Assembly (NCBI GenBank): GCA_027339745.1
Contig: DAHWNW010000001.1
Location: 124,001-188,000, forward strand
From: Nitrososphaerota archaeon
GTDB lineage: Archaea > Thermoproteota > Nitrososphaeria > Nitrososphaerales > Gagatemarchaeaceae
DNA length: 64,000 nt
Direction: 5' to 3'
A program made the translations under genes and the position numbers. Each line of letters begins with the position of its first letter. Position 1 is the first letter of the stretch. Below the pieces are notes generated by a model, which searched no databases, had not been told where the DNA came from, and saw only the letters and a list, made by a program, of their open reading frames with translations. Of the stretch, positions 10,509 through 19,075 are shown one piece after another.

Positions 10509-10825
10509 GGGGGCCCGCCCTCTGGGTCGCCAAGGTGATGATGGTGGTGGTGCTCGTCCTTCCCAGGTTTAGCGTCGAACTCCCCCCTCACGAGGCGCAT
10601 CTGGAGGTCCTCCTCGAACTTCGGGAAGTCGCCCGTGAGTGCCGCGAGCTTCTCCTTCGCCCCCTCAGTGAACTGTGGGGAGAAGTTCTGGCCGCCGAAA
10701 CGGCCGTATGCCACCCCAGAGAACCTGACCTTCTTCCCTTTCACCTCAACGTAACCCCTGATCAGGTTCGCCACCTCCCCTTCGCTGACATAGTCCACCA
10801 CCACGGCGTAATCCGGGAGGCTCAA
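10505..10825 (-). CDS. Hypothetical protein with C-terminal His6 run
   Basis: 106 aa ORF; ends ...[19 protein letters not shown]; 4-bp stop/start overlap with the downstream epimerase. Confidence 0.7.
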   Translation of the reverse strand: MSLPDYAVVVDYVSEGEVANLIRGYVEVKGKKVRFSGVAYGRFGGQNFSPQFTEGAKEKLAALTGDFPKFEEDLQMRLVRGEFDAKPGKDEHHHHHHLGDPEGGPP

Positions 10826-10890
10826 GGGATGTTTACCCCTCCTGACAGGTGCTTAAAGTCAGTTCTGGAGCGGGAGCCTAGCTCAGGAAG

Positions 10891-11322
10891 TCACATCTCG
10901 AAGTCTGGGGGCCTGTACCTCGCCTGGACCATCTCCTTGAGGGAGGTGACCAAGGAGAAGCTCGACCCGACTATGTCGCTCTGCGTCACGATGCCCACGA
11001 GCTTCCCCCTCTCCAACACCGGGAGCTTCTTGACCCCCGCGTCCGACATGATCTTGGCCGCGACCTCGACCCTTTCATCTGGGGAGACGGTGACGAGCTT
11101 CTTCGTCCTAAGCGAAGTCAAGGGCGCTCCAGGGTCGAGCCCCCTTGCAACGCTCCTTGAGATGTCCCCTTCTGTGACTATGCCGACCGGCTTCGTCTCG
11201 CTCTTGGTGACCACGAGGGCGCCGATCCCCCACCTCGCCATCTTCCTCGCGGCTTCTTTGACGGAGGCGTCCGCGTCTATGGTCCTGACCCTCCTGGTCA
11301 TGATGTCCTTGACGTAGATCAC
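10891..11322 (-). CDS. CBS-domain pair protein
   Basis: Two CBS repeats (VKDIMTRRVRTIDADASVKEAARKM; LVTVSPDERVEVAAKIMSDAGVKKLPVLERGKLVGIVTQSDI). Confidence 0.92.
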   Translation of the reverse strand: MIYVKDIMTRRVRTIDADASVKEAARKMARWGIGALVVTKSETKPVGIVTEGDISRSVARGLDPGAPLTSLRTKKLVTVSPDERVEVAAKIMSDAGVKKLPVLERGKLVGIVTQSDIVGSSFSLVTSLKEMVQARYRPPDFEM

Positions 11323-11325
11323 CCC

Positions 11326-11784
11326 TCATCTCACCACGAGGACGGGACACTGAGAGTGGCCGACGAGGCCGGACGAGACGCTCCCGACGATTAGCCTCTT
11401 GAACCCGGTCAGCCCCCTCGTCCCGACCACGACCAGGTCGGCTTTCTGGTCCGTCGCTAAGCCAACCAGCGCCTCTACCACTGACGGGCCTTCGAGTAGC
11501 TCCCCCCTGGCTTTCGCACCGGCCTGGGCGGCGAGCTGTACGCCTCTTGAGAGGATGGCCTCGCCGTTCTGCTTCGCCGCCTCCTCCAGTTCGGTGTAGT
11601 TGGGGATGGGCATGCCCGCTCCTCCCGAGAAGACCATCGTCGGCGAGCTGTAGACGTGGGCCACCGTCAGCTTGGACCCGAACTTCGCTGCTATGGAGCA
11701 TGCCAGCCGGACGGCCTTTACCGAGTCCTTCGACCCGTCGAACGCGACCACCACGCTCTTGAACTCCCTGCCGTTGCTTGCCAT
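11326..11784 (-). CDS. Universal stress protein UspA family
   Basis: VVVGTRGLTGFKRLIVGSVSSGLVGHSQCPVLVVR. Confidence 0.92.
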   Translation of the reverse strand: MASNGREFKSVVVAFDGSKDSVKAVRLACSIAAKFGSKLTVAHVYSSPTMVFSGGAGMPIPNYTELEEAAKQNGEAILSRGVQLAAQAGAKARGELLEGPSVVEALVGLATDQKADLVVVGTRGLTGFKRLIVGSVSSGLVGHSQCPVLVVR

Positions 11785-11870
11785 GACTGTCAGTTCAGAC
11801 TTCTCCTTTTCCCTATTTAATGCGTCCCCACAATTCCCACAATTGAGAACCCCGATTCCGGACGGACCCG

Positions 11871-11943
11871 GCCTCAGCGCCCTGGACGGGGGCGAAGGAC
11901 TGGCGCGACCTAACCAACGAGGTCGCCTGGGGAAACCTGAGGC
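11871..11943. ncRNA. Candidate structured RNA element (strand unknown)
   Basis: Nested perfect inverted repeats GCCTCAG(11871-77)/CTGAGGC(11937-43) and GCGACCT(11905-11)/AGGTCGC(11920-26) in a spacer between divergent genes. Confidence 0.3.
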
Positions 11944-12043
11944 GACGTTGTAAGACGGAGGGGCCGGAACTTACCCAAAACTGATAATCAGGCGCGAAAA
12001 ACGTCTCAGTCTGTTATAAGGCGCTGAAGATGGAGCAGCGTCC

Positions 12044-12607
12044 ATGGAAAACACAACGCAGCCGCTCGCAATCAAGAGCAGATGGGCAGGCAGATTCATC
12101 TGGGCCGCGGTCATCGAAGGGTTCTTCGCGGTGGTCGCCACCGTGCTCACCCTCGACCCTCTCCAGTACCTCACAGGCAACCCCGACTACTACTCGCCAG
12201 CCAAGGTCATAGCCAGCAACGGCGCAGGGACCTGGTTCTTCACCGGGTACATCTCCTTCCTCGTGGTAGGAGTCGTAGCTATGGCGGTAACTGCCATCTT
12301 CTACCTCTACATCGAAGGGATACAAGGCAAGCCATACAAAGGGGTCACAAACATCCTCGCGTGGGCGCACCTCCTTCTGATGAACATAGGGGTGGCGGGC
12401 TCCATGTTCCTGATGATGTGGGGAGGTTACCTCGCGGGGTGGGCAAGCGCCCCTGTCTCCAGTGGGGGAGAGGGCCTCACCTCAGAGCAGATTCACGTCC
12501 AGATACTCGGCCACCTCACCGACCCCATCGGGGCGCTCGTCCTGGTGGCAGCCCTCGGTGCGCTCTTGGGCGGACTTGGATACCTCATTCGAAGCAGGGC
12601 TCGCTGA
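12044..12607 (+). CDS. Integral membrane protein, unknown
   Basis: 187 aa, about four TM segments; TTATAAGG TATA element about 30 nt upstream. Confidence 0.75.
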   Translation: MENTTQPLAIKSRWAGRFIWAAVIEGFFAVVATVLTLDPLQYLTGNPDYYSPAKVIASNGAGTWFFTGYISFLVVGVVAMAVTAIFYLYIEGIQGKPYKGVTNILAWAHLLLMNIGVAGSMFLMMWGGYLAGWASAPVSSGGEGLTSEQIHVQILGHLTDPIGALVLVAALGALLGGLGYLIRSRAR

Positions 12608-12682
12608 GTCCTGCTTCTACCCGTTTTTCATGCGTGAGAAGCCGATTAAGCTCAAATACGATACCTCAGGATTTCCGAGCGC

Positions 12683-13045
12683 GTGGAGATAACCGAGCCG
12701 ATCCGAGTCCAGGCGCTGGTGCACGGACTCGCTGACGAATACTCACGCAAGATCATCCTTTCCGCCATACCCAAGAGCAAGTCTGTCGAAGACATAAGCA
12801 AGGAGAACGACATACCCCTGAGCACGTGCTACAGGAGGGTCCACGAACTCCTCGATGCGCAGATCCTCGTGGTGGAGAGGGTAATTGTCACGCCCGACGG
12901 GAAAAAGTACGAACTACTCAGGAGCGCCTACAGGGCGATAAACGTATCATTCGACGGCGGGGTGATCAAGGTGGACGCGGTGATAAACGAGGACGTCGCA
13001 GAGAAGCTGAAGCGCCTCTGGCTGACAATGAGGGAGAGCGGCTGA
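12683..13045 (+). CDS. ArsR-like winged-helix transcriptional regulator
   Basis: ADEYSRKIILSAIPKSKSVEDISKENDIPLSTCYRRVHELLDAQILVVE. Confidence 0.85.
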   Translation: MEITEPIRVQALVHGLADEYSRKIILSAIPKSKSVEDISKENDIPLSTCYRRVHELLDAQILVVERVIVTPDGKKYELLRSAYRAINVSFDGGVIKVDAVINEDVAEKLKRLWLTMRESG

Positions 13046-13107
13046 TTTCTAGCGATGAGAATCGAGTTCAATGCTTTAAAACTCGACGGAGGTGACATCA
13101 GGTAATC

Positions 13108-13383
13108 ATGGGTCTTGTGTATCTCGACGTAGCGCAAGCGCTAATCCTCGTCTTCGGCGGCGTCGTGGTCTACTATGCAGGCAAGGCGTACAGAAAGACA
13201 AGGAGCCAGGCGATGCTCTTCTTGGCGATCGGCTTCGCATTCGTGACCCTGGGGGCGCTCATAGCGGGAGTGATCTACAACTTTGGCACAAAAGACCTTG
13301 GGACGGTCATCACGGTGCAGGCGTACTGTCAGGCGGTCGGGTTCTTCATAATAGTATACTCCCTGGCGCGCGCGAAGGGGTAG
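13108..13383 (+). CDS. Small three-TM membrane protein (DUF7521-like by layout)
   Basis: 91 aa with three hydrophobic helices directly after an HTH gene. Confidence 0.65.
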   Translation: MGLVYLDVAQALILVFGGVVVYYAGKAYRKTRSQAMLFLAIGFAFVTLGALIAGVIYNFGTKDLGTVITVQAYCQAVGFFIIVYSLARAKG

Positions 13384-13635
13384 CGCCAATCCCGGGCCTG
13401 GACGACCGCACGAGACAATGACCAACGCAGTTGGCGCCTACGGCGGACGTGACCGGACGTTCGCCTGCATGGTTCCCGCAGAGCCGGCGCTTTTGGCGGG
13501 CCGGAGCGCCGGGGCGCTCGCTGGCTTGGAACGTAGAAGGGCGCCGGGGCGAAAGGTCCCATGACGGACTTGTGTCGCTCAGGCCCGGGCGGTTCCCTAA
13601 GCGGTTGAAGCTCATGGGCCCGCGTGGCGCCGTCC

Positions 13636-13704
13636 CCGGAGCGGCGCGAGCGTGGAGGCCCGGCAAAGCAAAGGACGATTGAGCGTGGGAACGCGCCGCT
13701 CCGG
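13636..13704. repeat. 13-bp perfect inverted repeat CCGGAGCGGCGCG / CGCGCCGCTCCGG
   Basis: 13636-13648 pairs with 13692-13704. Confidence 0.85.
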
Positions 13705-13708
13705 CAGG

Positions 13709-14032
13709 CTAGCGGAGGGCCTCGGCCTGTATCAGCTCTTCCACTTTCTGGAAGTAGAGCCTGGTCGCGAGGGGCATGCCTTCGAGGTTGCGATCGATGG
13801 CGTCCACGACGTATCGGACCGCCCGCCTTGACGCCTTGAACTCGAACTTCATTGGAAGGATGGGGTCCTGGATGACGTCGATCGAGTCGATCAGGTGCCC
13901 GGGTGCCTCGGCCTTTGCGTCGCTCGCCACCTTCTGATACCACCCCGACAAGACCGCCGGGTCGAGCCCCTGCTTCAGGTCTTCGATTTCCTGTAGGAGC
14001 CTGTTCAGGACCAGCATCTCTTCGTTGGCCAT
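13709..14032 (-). CDS. Hypothetical protein
   Basis: 107 aa ORF with normal composition (MANEEMLVLNRLLQEIEDLKQGLDPAVLSGWYQKVASD). Confidence 0.65.
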   Translation of the reverse strand: MANEEMLVLNRLLQEIEDLKQGLDPAVLSGWYQKVASDAKAEAPGHLIDSIDVIQDPILPMKFEFKASRRAVRYVVDAIDRNLEGMPLATRLYFQKVEELIQAEALR

Positions 14033-14100
14033 GGGCGGATGATCGCGAGACGGCGGTCCGCCAGCTTAAGCGAAGGTGTGTATGTTTGTTGGTCTCGCGG

Positions 14101-14511
14101 TCAGCTGCAGCGCATCTGGAAGACCTCGGACTTCTCATACTCAGCTTCCCAAACGTGGGTGCTATTCCTCCCCCGGCGGACTGCGAGGAGGGTGTACCCC
14201 TTGGGGGCGTCGTTGTAGGCCCGCGTGAGGATCTCGACGGCGGGGAGGTCGTCCTCGTCGTAGCTCTTCAAGACGTGCGGCCTGTACTTCTCGACCTCTC
14301 TCAAGTAGTCAGCCAGACACAACACCCTCCCCTGCAAGACAGCTGACGTGACCCTCTTGACCTCCACTCCACAGGCGTCGCACCTGACAACCCCCATCCC
14401 GTCCGTCAGGCAGACCCTCCCCACCCCCACCACAGTGGGGAAGGTTCCGGGCCGAGGCTCTTCGGCGCCACAGAGGGCACACTTCGCGGGGCTCTTAGAA
14501 GAGTGAGGCAA
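14101..14511 (-). CDS. Zinc-finger (CxxC/CxxC) hypothetical protein
   Basis: CALCGAEE ... CDACGVEVKR; CTTAAATCGG TATA-like upstream on minus strand. Confidence 0.72.
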   Translation of the reverse strand: MPHSSKSPAKCALCGAEEPRPGTFPTVVGVGRVCLTDGMGVVRCDACGVEVKRVTSAVLQGRVLCLADYLREVEKYRPHVLKSYDEDDLPAVEILTRAYNDAPKGYTLLAVRRGRNSTHVWEAEYEKSEVFQMRCS

Positions 14512-14705
14512 CGTAGGTCCAACCGTGTGCCAGCCGATTTAAGGCTGCGTCGGGCTCCGGGAGGCCGTCCTCTTGCCCTGGACCCGCCCGGCTGGGGACG
14601 GTGGAGAGCGCGTCAGGGGGCCCCGGTGGCACATGGTCCCGCGCCCAGCCTACCTCCAGGAGGGGGCGCTAGTCCAGCGTTGTCCAGTGCGTCAAAGAAG
14701 GACCC

Positions 14706-15485
14706 CTAGAGGAGCCGGACGATGTGGTCGACGTTGTCCAGGGTTGTCAGCACACGGTGCCCTGCCGGGTCCCTGTCGACCCCGCTGGTGACAAGGATGG
14801 AGTCGATACCGGCCCTAGCGGCCCCCTCGATGTCTGTGTCGAGCTGGTCCCCCACCATCACAGCCTTCGCCTTTCCGCACCCCGCCCGCTTGAGCGCAGC
14901 CTCGAACATGAGCGGCGAAGGCTTCCCTATGACAGTCGCACGCCTCCGGCTCGCGTATTCGATGGCCTTCACTAGGGGACCGGTGGCCATGGCCGGGCCC
15001 GTCCTGTAGGCGTACACCCTGGAGGCGTGGGTCGCGACGAGCTTCGCCCCCTCCCTCACCAGCCTGGCTGCGCGGTCGAGCTTGTCATAGGTCACATTCC
15101 TGTCTAGCCCTACGACCACGACGTCGCACTTCTCGCCGAAAGTCCGGTTGTGGCCGAACCCGCTCAGTTCCTCTTCGAGCCCCCGCTCACCAACGAGGTA
15201 GTATGCCACCCTGCCGTACTTGTCCTTGAGGTACTCCGCGGTGAGAAGGCCCGAGGTGAGGACCTCGTCCTCCCTGACCGGGATGTCGAGCTCGACCAGT
15301 CGACTCCAGACCGTCTTGGCCGTGTCTGTTGAATTGTTGGTGAGCACGCAGAGCCCTTTCCCCATGGAGCGGATAGCTTCGACCGCGACCGTCCCCCCGA
15401 TCTTGACCCTGTTCTCCTTCCCCTTGTAGAACACCCCGTCAAGGTCGAACAGGAACAGCTCCTTGTCCTTCAACAGCCCTCTCAT
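14706..15485 (-). CDS. HAD-superfamily hydrolase, NagD-like
   Basis: FDLDGVFYKG, VLTNNSTD, IGKPSPLMFEAAL, MVGDQLDTDIEGAARAGIDSILV. Confidence 0.9.
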   Translation of the reverse strand: MRGLLKDKELFLFDLDGVFYKGKENRVKIGGTVAVEAIRSMGKGLCVLTNNSTDTAKTVWSRLVELDIPVREDEVLTSGLLTAEYLKDKYGRVAYYLVGERGLEEELSGFGHNRTFGEKCDVVVVGLDRNVTYDKLDRAARLVREGAKLVATHASRVYAYRTGPAMATGPLVKAIEYASRRRATVIGKPSPLMFEAALKRAGCGKAKAVMVGDQLDTDIEGAARAGIDSILVTSGVDRDPAGHRVLTTLDNVDHIVRLL

Positions 15486-15876
15486 CTCCCAGCCTCACCC
15501 TTTCGGCAGCCTGGTCGGCGCTGGTGACGGCCTGCATCGCGAACAACTCTCCCTCCCGTCTCCCCCGAGGACCAACCTCCGGGAAGGAACCAGGTACAAC
15601 CTTTCGGTCGAAGGCTGCATCGGTTAAAAAGCAATCCCGTCCAGTTGTGCCGTTGGATTCCTGCTCCCGTGTCCCCGGCATGGGCCTTCCGATCCCCGCC
15701 CCCCGCGGGGTCGCTGGGTCGAGTGAGAGGTGTAGCGGCTACAGCGCAACGCCACCTTGCGGCGGAAAGGCAAGGCGGGAGCTCCCCTTCAGTCGCCACA
15801 GCGCAGACCTCGCTGCGAGCCCTTCGCGTGTCAACAATATTTTTAGCGCTTCGGCGCCTTCGAGAGGGCCTTGCCG

Positions 15877-16698
15877 ATGAGGCGCCCCGCCGTGGTGACC
15901 GCGCTCCTCGTTGCGCTGCTGGTGGTGACCGGGGGCCTGGCGCTCGCCCTTGCAGGGGGGGCTGCGCAGCAGGGGAGGCTCCCAATCGCCACCCAGGCGG
16001 CGGCTCAGACTACGCAGGCCTCGAAGGGACCTTACTTCGCGGTGAGCGTCGTGCTGTCTGCCCCAGGCGCGGGGAACGGCACCGCGGGCGTCCAAGTGAA
16101 CATCAGCGCGAACCCTCCCGAGCCTGGATTCTCAACCCGCTCCGCGCAGTCCGCGACCCCGGTCGGCGGCGTCAGGTTCGAAGTCATAGGACTCCCCAAG
16201 GTGTTCCACGGGAAGTTCCTCTCGAACATCCTAATCACCAACTCGACCGGGACGGGGGAGATATCGGTGCTCGAAGGTAACTACAGCGTGGTTGGTTCAG
16301 GGCCTTACGTCAACTACAAGGGGTACCTGTCCTTCAAGCCGAACACGGTCACTTCTCTGACCATCAAGGTGGTCCCGGCCTTCGGCACAGTGGCGAGCCT
16401 GATGGTCGTGAACCAGGATACGTTGGTCGGGACGGAGCCGACCGCGACCGTCTACGCTGGGGTCAGCGGCGGGGCCAACTTCTCAGACTTCTCGACGGAG
16501 CTCAGGGGTTACACAGCCCCCGGGGGCGCATCCCAGGACTTCATGAACGTGAACATGACGGTAGTCGGAACCTACGGCACCCCGGGGATGACAATGGTGG
16601 TCCTCAAGCCGCAGGGGGAGTACCCCGCCCTTCCCTCGTTCGACCTTTCACTCCTCCAGTACGCCACGTCTGCAGAGGTGAGCTACCTTCCAGTCTGA
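15877..16698 (+). CDS. Secreted/membrane-anchored protein (MoxR cluster)
   Basis: N-terminal signal-like MRRPAVVTALLVALLVVTGGLALALAGG; beta-rich Ser/Thr/Gly body. Confidence 0.75.
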   Translation: MRRPAVVTALLVALLVVTGGLALALAGGAAQQGRLPIATQAAAQTTQASKGPYFAVSVVLSAPGAGNGTAGVQVNISANPPEPGFSTRSAQSATPVGGVRFEVIGLPKVFHGKFLSNILITNSTGTGEISVLEGNYSVVGSGPYVNYKGYLSFKPNTVTSLTIKVVPAFGTVASLMVVNQDTLVGTEPTATVYAGVSGGANFSDFSTELRGYTAPGGASQDFMNVNMTVVGTYGTPGMTMVVLKPQGEYPALPSFDLSLLQYATSAEVSYLPV

Positions 16699-16699
16699 G

Positions 16700-17074
16700 G
16701 TGCTGCTTGCCGTGGGAGACGCGGCCACCCTGGCTCTCGCCGTCGCGGGGATCCTAGCCCTGAGGGAGGTCAGGGCCAGGAGGGTTGAGACCCTGGCACA
16801 GGCCTTTGGCGCCCTGGAGCGCTCGATCGCGGTTGGAGCGCCCTGGCTCCCGCAGGGGTCGACGTGGGGGGAGACTTTCGAGCGCCTTAAGGGGGCGGGG
16901 GTGGAGGCCGACTGGTCGAGGATGGAGAAGACACTGGAGGCATACGAGGCGTTCCGGTTCGGCGGGAGGCCCGACCCCGTCGAAGGGAAGGAAGAGGTGG
17001 CCGGCCTGGCGACGAGGATTCAGCGGGGGGTGGGGGGGCATGGACCTAAGGGAAAGAGTGTCAGAACAGATTAG
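16700..17074 (+). CDS. Membrane-anchored small protein (MoxR cluster)
   Basis: 124 aa with N-terminal TM, between secreted protein and MoxR; overlaps MoxR start by 35 nt. Confidence 0.6.
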   Translation: MLLAVGDAATLALAVAGILALREVRARRVETLAQAFGALERSIAVGAPWLPQGSTWGETFERLKGAGVEADWSRMEKTLEAYEAFRFGGRPDPVEGKEEVAGLATRIQRGVGGHGPKGKSVRTD

Positions 17075-17969
17075 CAGCGTGGTGATAGGGAGAGAGAGGG
17101 AGATCAAGCTCCTACTCGTCTCTTTCCTCGCCGGGGGGCACGTCCTCCTTGAGGGGGTCCCCGGGGTGTCGAAGACGGTACTGGCTAAGTCCTTCGCGAG
17201 GTGCATGGGGGTCGACTTCAAGAGGATCCAGTTCACCCCTGACATGCTCCCCATGGACATGGTCGGGGGATTCGTGTTCAACATGAAGGACAGGGCTTTC
17301 GACTTCAGGAAGGGACCGGTCTTCACCAACATTCTCCTCGCCGACGAGATCAACAGGGCGCCCCCCAAGGTTCAGAGCGCCCTGCTCGAGGCTATGCAGG
17401 AGACACAGGTGACGGTGGAGGGTCGGACGGAGGCGCTCCCCAGGCCGTTCATGGTGATCGCGACGCAGAACCCGCAGGAGTTCCACGGGGTCTATCCGCT
17501 CCCCGAGAACCAGCTGGACAGGTTCCTCATGAGGATCGAGATGCGCTACCCTGACCCAGCCACCGAATCCGCCCTGATCAAGAGGAACCTCGGAGACATG
17601 GACACAGGCCAGGTCAAGCCGGTGGTGAGCGCCCCGGAGCTGGCGAGCATCATCGAAGGGGTGCAGAAGGTGAAGGTGTCAGACGAGATCATAGGATACC
17701 TGGCGACCATCGCGAAGGAGAGCAGGGGCGAGGCGAGGCTGAGCCTGGGCGCGAGCCCCAGGGCGATGGTCCACCTGACCCACTGCACCAGGGCCTTGGC
17801 CTTCCTAGAGGGGCGCGATTACGTGACCCCCGAGGACATCAAGGAGGTGGCCATAGAGGTCCTTGGGCATAGGCTGAAGCTCGACCAGGCGGCGGTGTTG
17901 GTAGGGAATGCCAGCGACCCCGAGCAGATAGTTCGAGAGATACTAACAAGAGTGAAGCCACCACGATAA
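17040..17969 (+). CDS. MoxR-family AAA+ ATPase
   Basis: LLEGVPGVSKTVLAKSFA, ADEINRAPPKVQSALLEAMQE, VIATQNPQEFHGVYPLPENQLDRF; ATG at 17040. Confidence 0.94.
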   Translation: MDLRERVSEQISSVVIGREREIKLLLVSFLAGGHVLLEGVPGVSKTVLAKSFARCMGVDFKRIQFTPDMLPMDMVGGFVFNMKDRAFDFRKGPVFTNILLADEINRAPPKVQSALLEAMQETQVTVEGRTEALPRPFMVIATQNPQEFHGVYPLPENQLDRFLMRIEMRYPDPATESALIKRNLGDMDTGQVKPVVSAPELASIIEGVQKVKVSDEIIGYLATIAKESRGEARLSLGASPRAMVHLTHCTRALAFLEGRDYVTPEDIKEVAIEVLGHRLKLDQAAVLVGNASDPEQIVREILTRVKPPR

Positions 17970-19075
17970 GGCTGACAAGGCACGGCAAGGACTACCTGAA
18001 GGCGACCGCCCTTGTGACCGTCATCGGGGCCGTCTCGAACTTCGGGTGGGGTATGGCGACCGGCCTCGCTCTCTCCTTCGTGGCGCTTTTCTCGCTCCTC
18101 GCGGTGGCAGTCATCCCTCCCGAGGCGCTGAACCTCGAGGTCGACAAGGGACGCGCGCGGACGTTCAAGGGCGGGAAGGTGAGGACCCTCCTGAGAGGAT
18201 GGTCAGGAAAAAGGAAGGTCTCGGTCGACTTCGAGCTCGTATCAGGCCCCCGCGGGGTGGAGGCCTCGCTGGAAGGGGAAGGCGGCTCCAGGACACTCGT
18301 GACGGAGTCAAGGTTCGCCGGGGTGTTCAAGGGGTTTGTCGTCAGGGTGGGGGCGGGGGATCCGCTGGGGCTCTTCGTCAGGAACGAGCTCCATGAGCTC
18401 GACCTCACGCTGGAGTTCCTACCGACCTTCTTGCTCGGAAGGAGAGGACCCATCCTGGTTCCGGCGGCGATGCTCGGCGACCTCCCCGCGGGGAGGAGCG
18501 GGTCCGGCCAGGAGTTCTACTCAGCCGAGGTATACAACACCGCTTCGAGCTCCAAGGACATCATGTGGAAGAGGGAAGCGAAGCTCCCCAGCGACCACCT
18601 CTATGTCAGGGTGGGGGAGGCGAACATACCGGAGACGATGACTGTATGCTTCCTCGAGAAGAGGGACGCCGAAGAGCGTGGTACGGCCATCTGGATGGAC
18701 CTGGCGTCGGAGGCGGTCGCCAGGGTAGCGCTCCCCGCGATCTTGGCGGGGACGGCGGTGAAGCTCCTCCACGTGGTCGACGGTGACGCCAGGGTCACTG
18801 AAGCGAGGAACCCGGCGGAGTTGGCGGAGATGATAGTCTGGCTCTGGAGGAGGGACCGCGCCAGGGAGAAGGCAAGGGAAGGTCCCAGGGACGCCGACTT
18901 CGTGGTTGTAGGGCAGGCGGAGACACAGGACCCCGAGACGATGGCCCTGGTGCTCGAGAAGCCGTCTCTTATCCTGGCCTGGGGGAAGAGGAACCCTATC
19001 TTCGGGTCTAGCGTAGCATTCTTCACTGGAAGGGAAGACATCAGCGGGCTTGTGGCGATGGTGCTCAGCAGATGA
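17963..19075 (+). CDS. DUF58-domain protein (start uncertain: ACG 17963, ATA 17966, or GTG 18014)
   Basis: Follows MoxR; N-terminal IRLTRHGKDYLKATALVTVIGAV and two TMs, then FYSAEVYNTASSSKDIMWKREAKLPSDHLYVR. Confidence 0.85.
   Translation, partial: TIRLTRHGKDYLKATALVTVIGAVSNFGWGMATGLALSFVALFSLLAVAVIPPEALNLEVDKGRARTFKGGKVRTLLRGWSGKRKVSVDFELVSGPRGVEASLEGEGGSRTLVTESRFAGVFKGFVVRVGAGDPLGLFVRNELHELDLTLEFLPTFLLGRRGPILVPAAMLGDLPAGRSGSGQEFYSAEVYNTASSSKDIMWKREAKLPSDHLYVRVGEANIPETMTVCFLEKRDAEERGTAIWMDLASEAVARVALPAILAGTAVKLLHVVDGDARVTEARNPAELAEMIVWLWRRDRAREKAREGPRDADFVVVGQAETQDPETMALVLEKPSLILAWGKRNPIFGSSVAFFTGREDISGLVAMVLSR

Noticed and set aside
15482-15985. Minus-strand 167-aa ORF
   Set aside because: Arg/Pro/Ala-rich composition, overlaps the start of a secreted protein; GC-driven spurious ORF.
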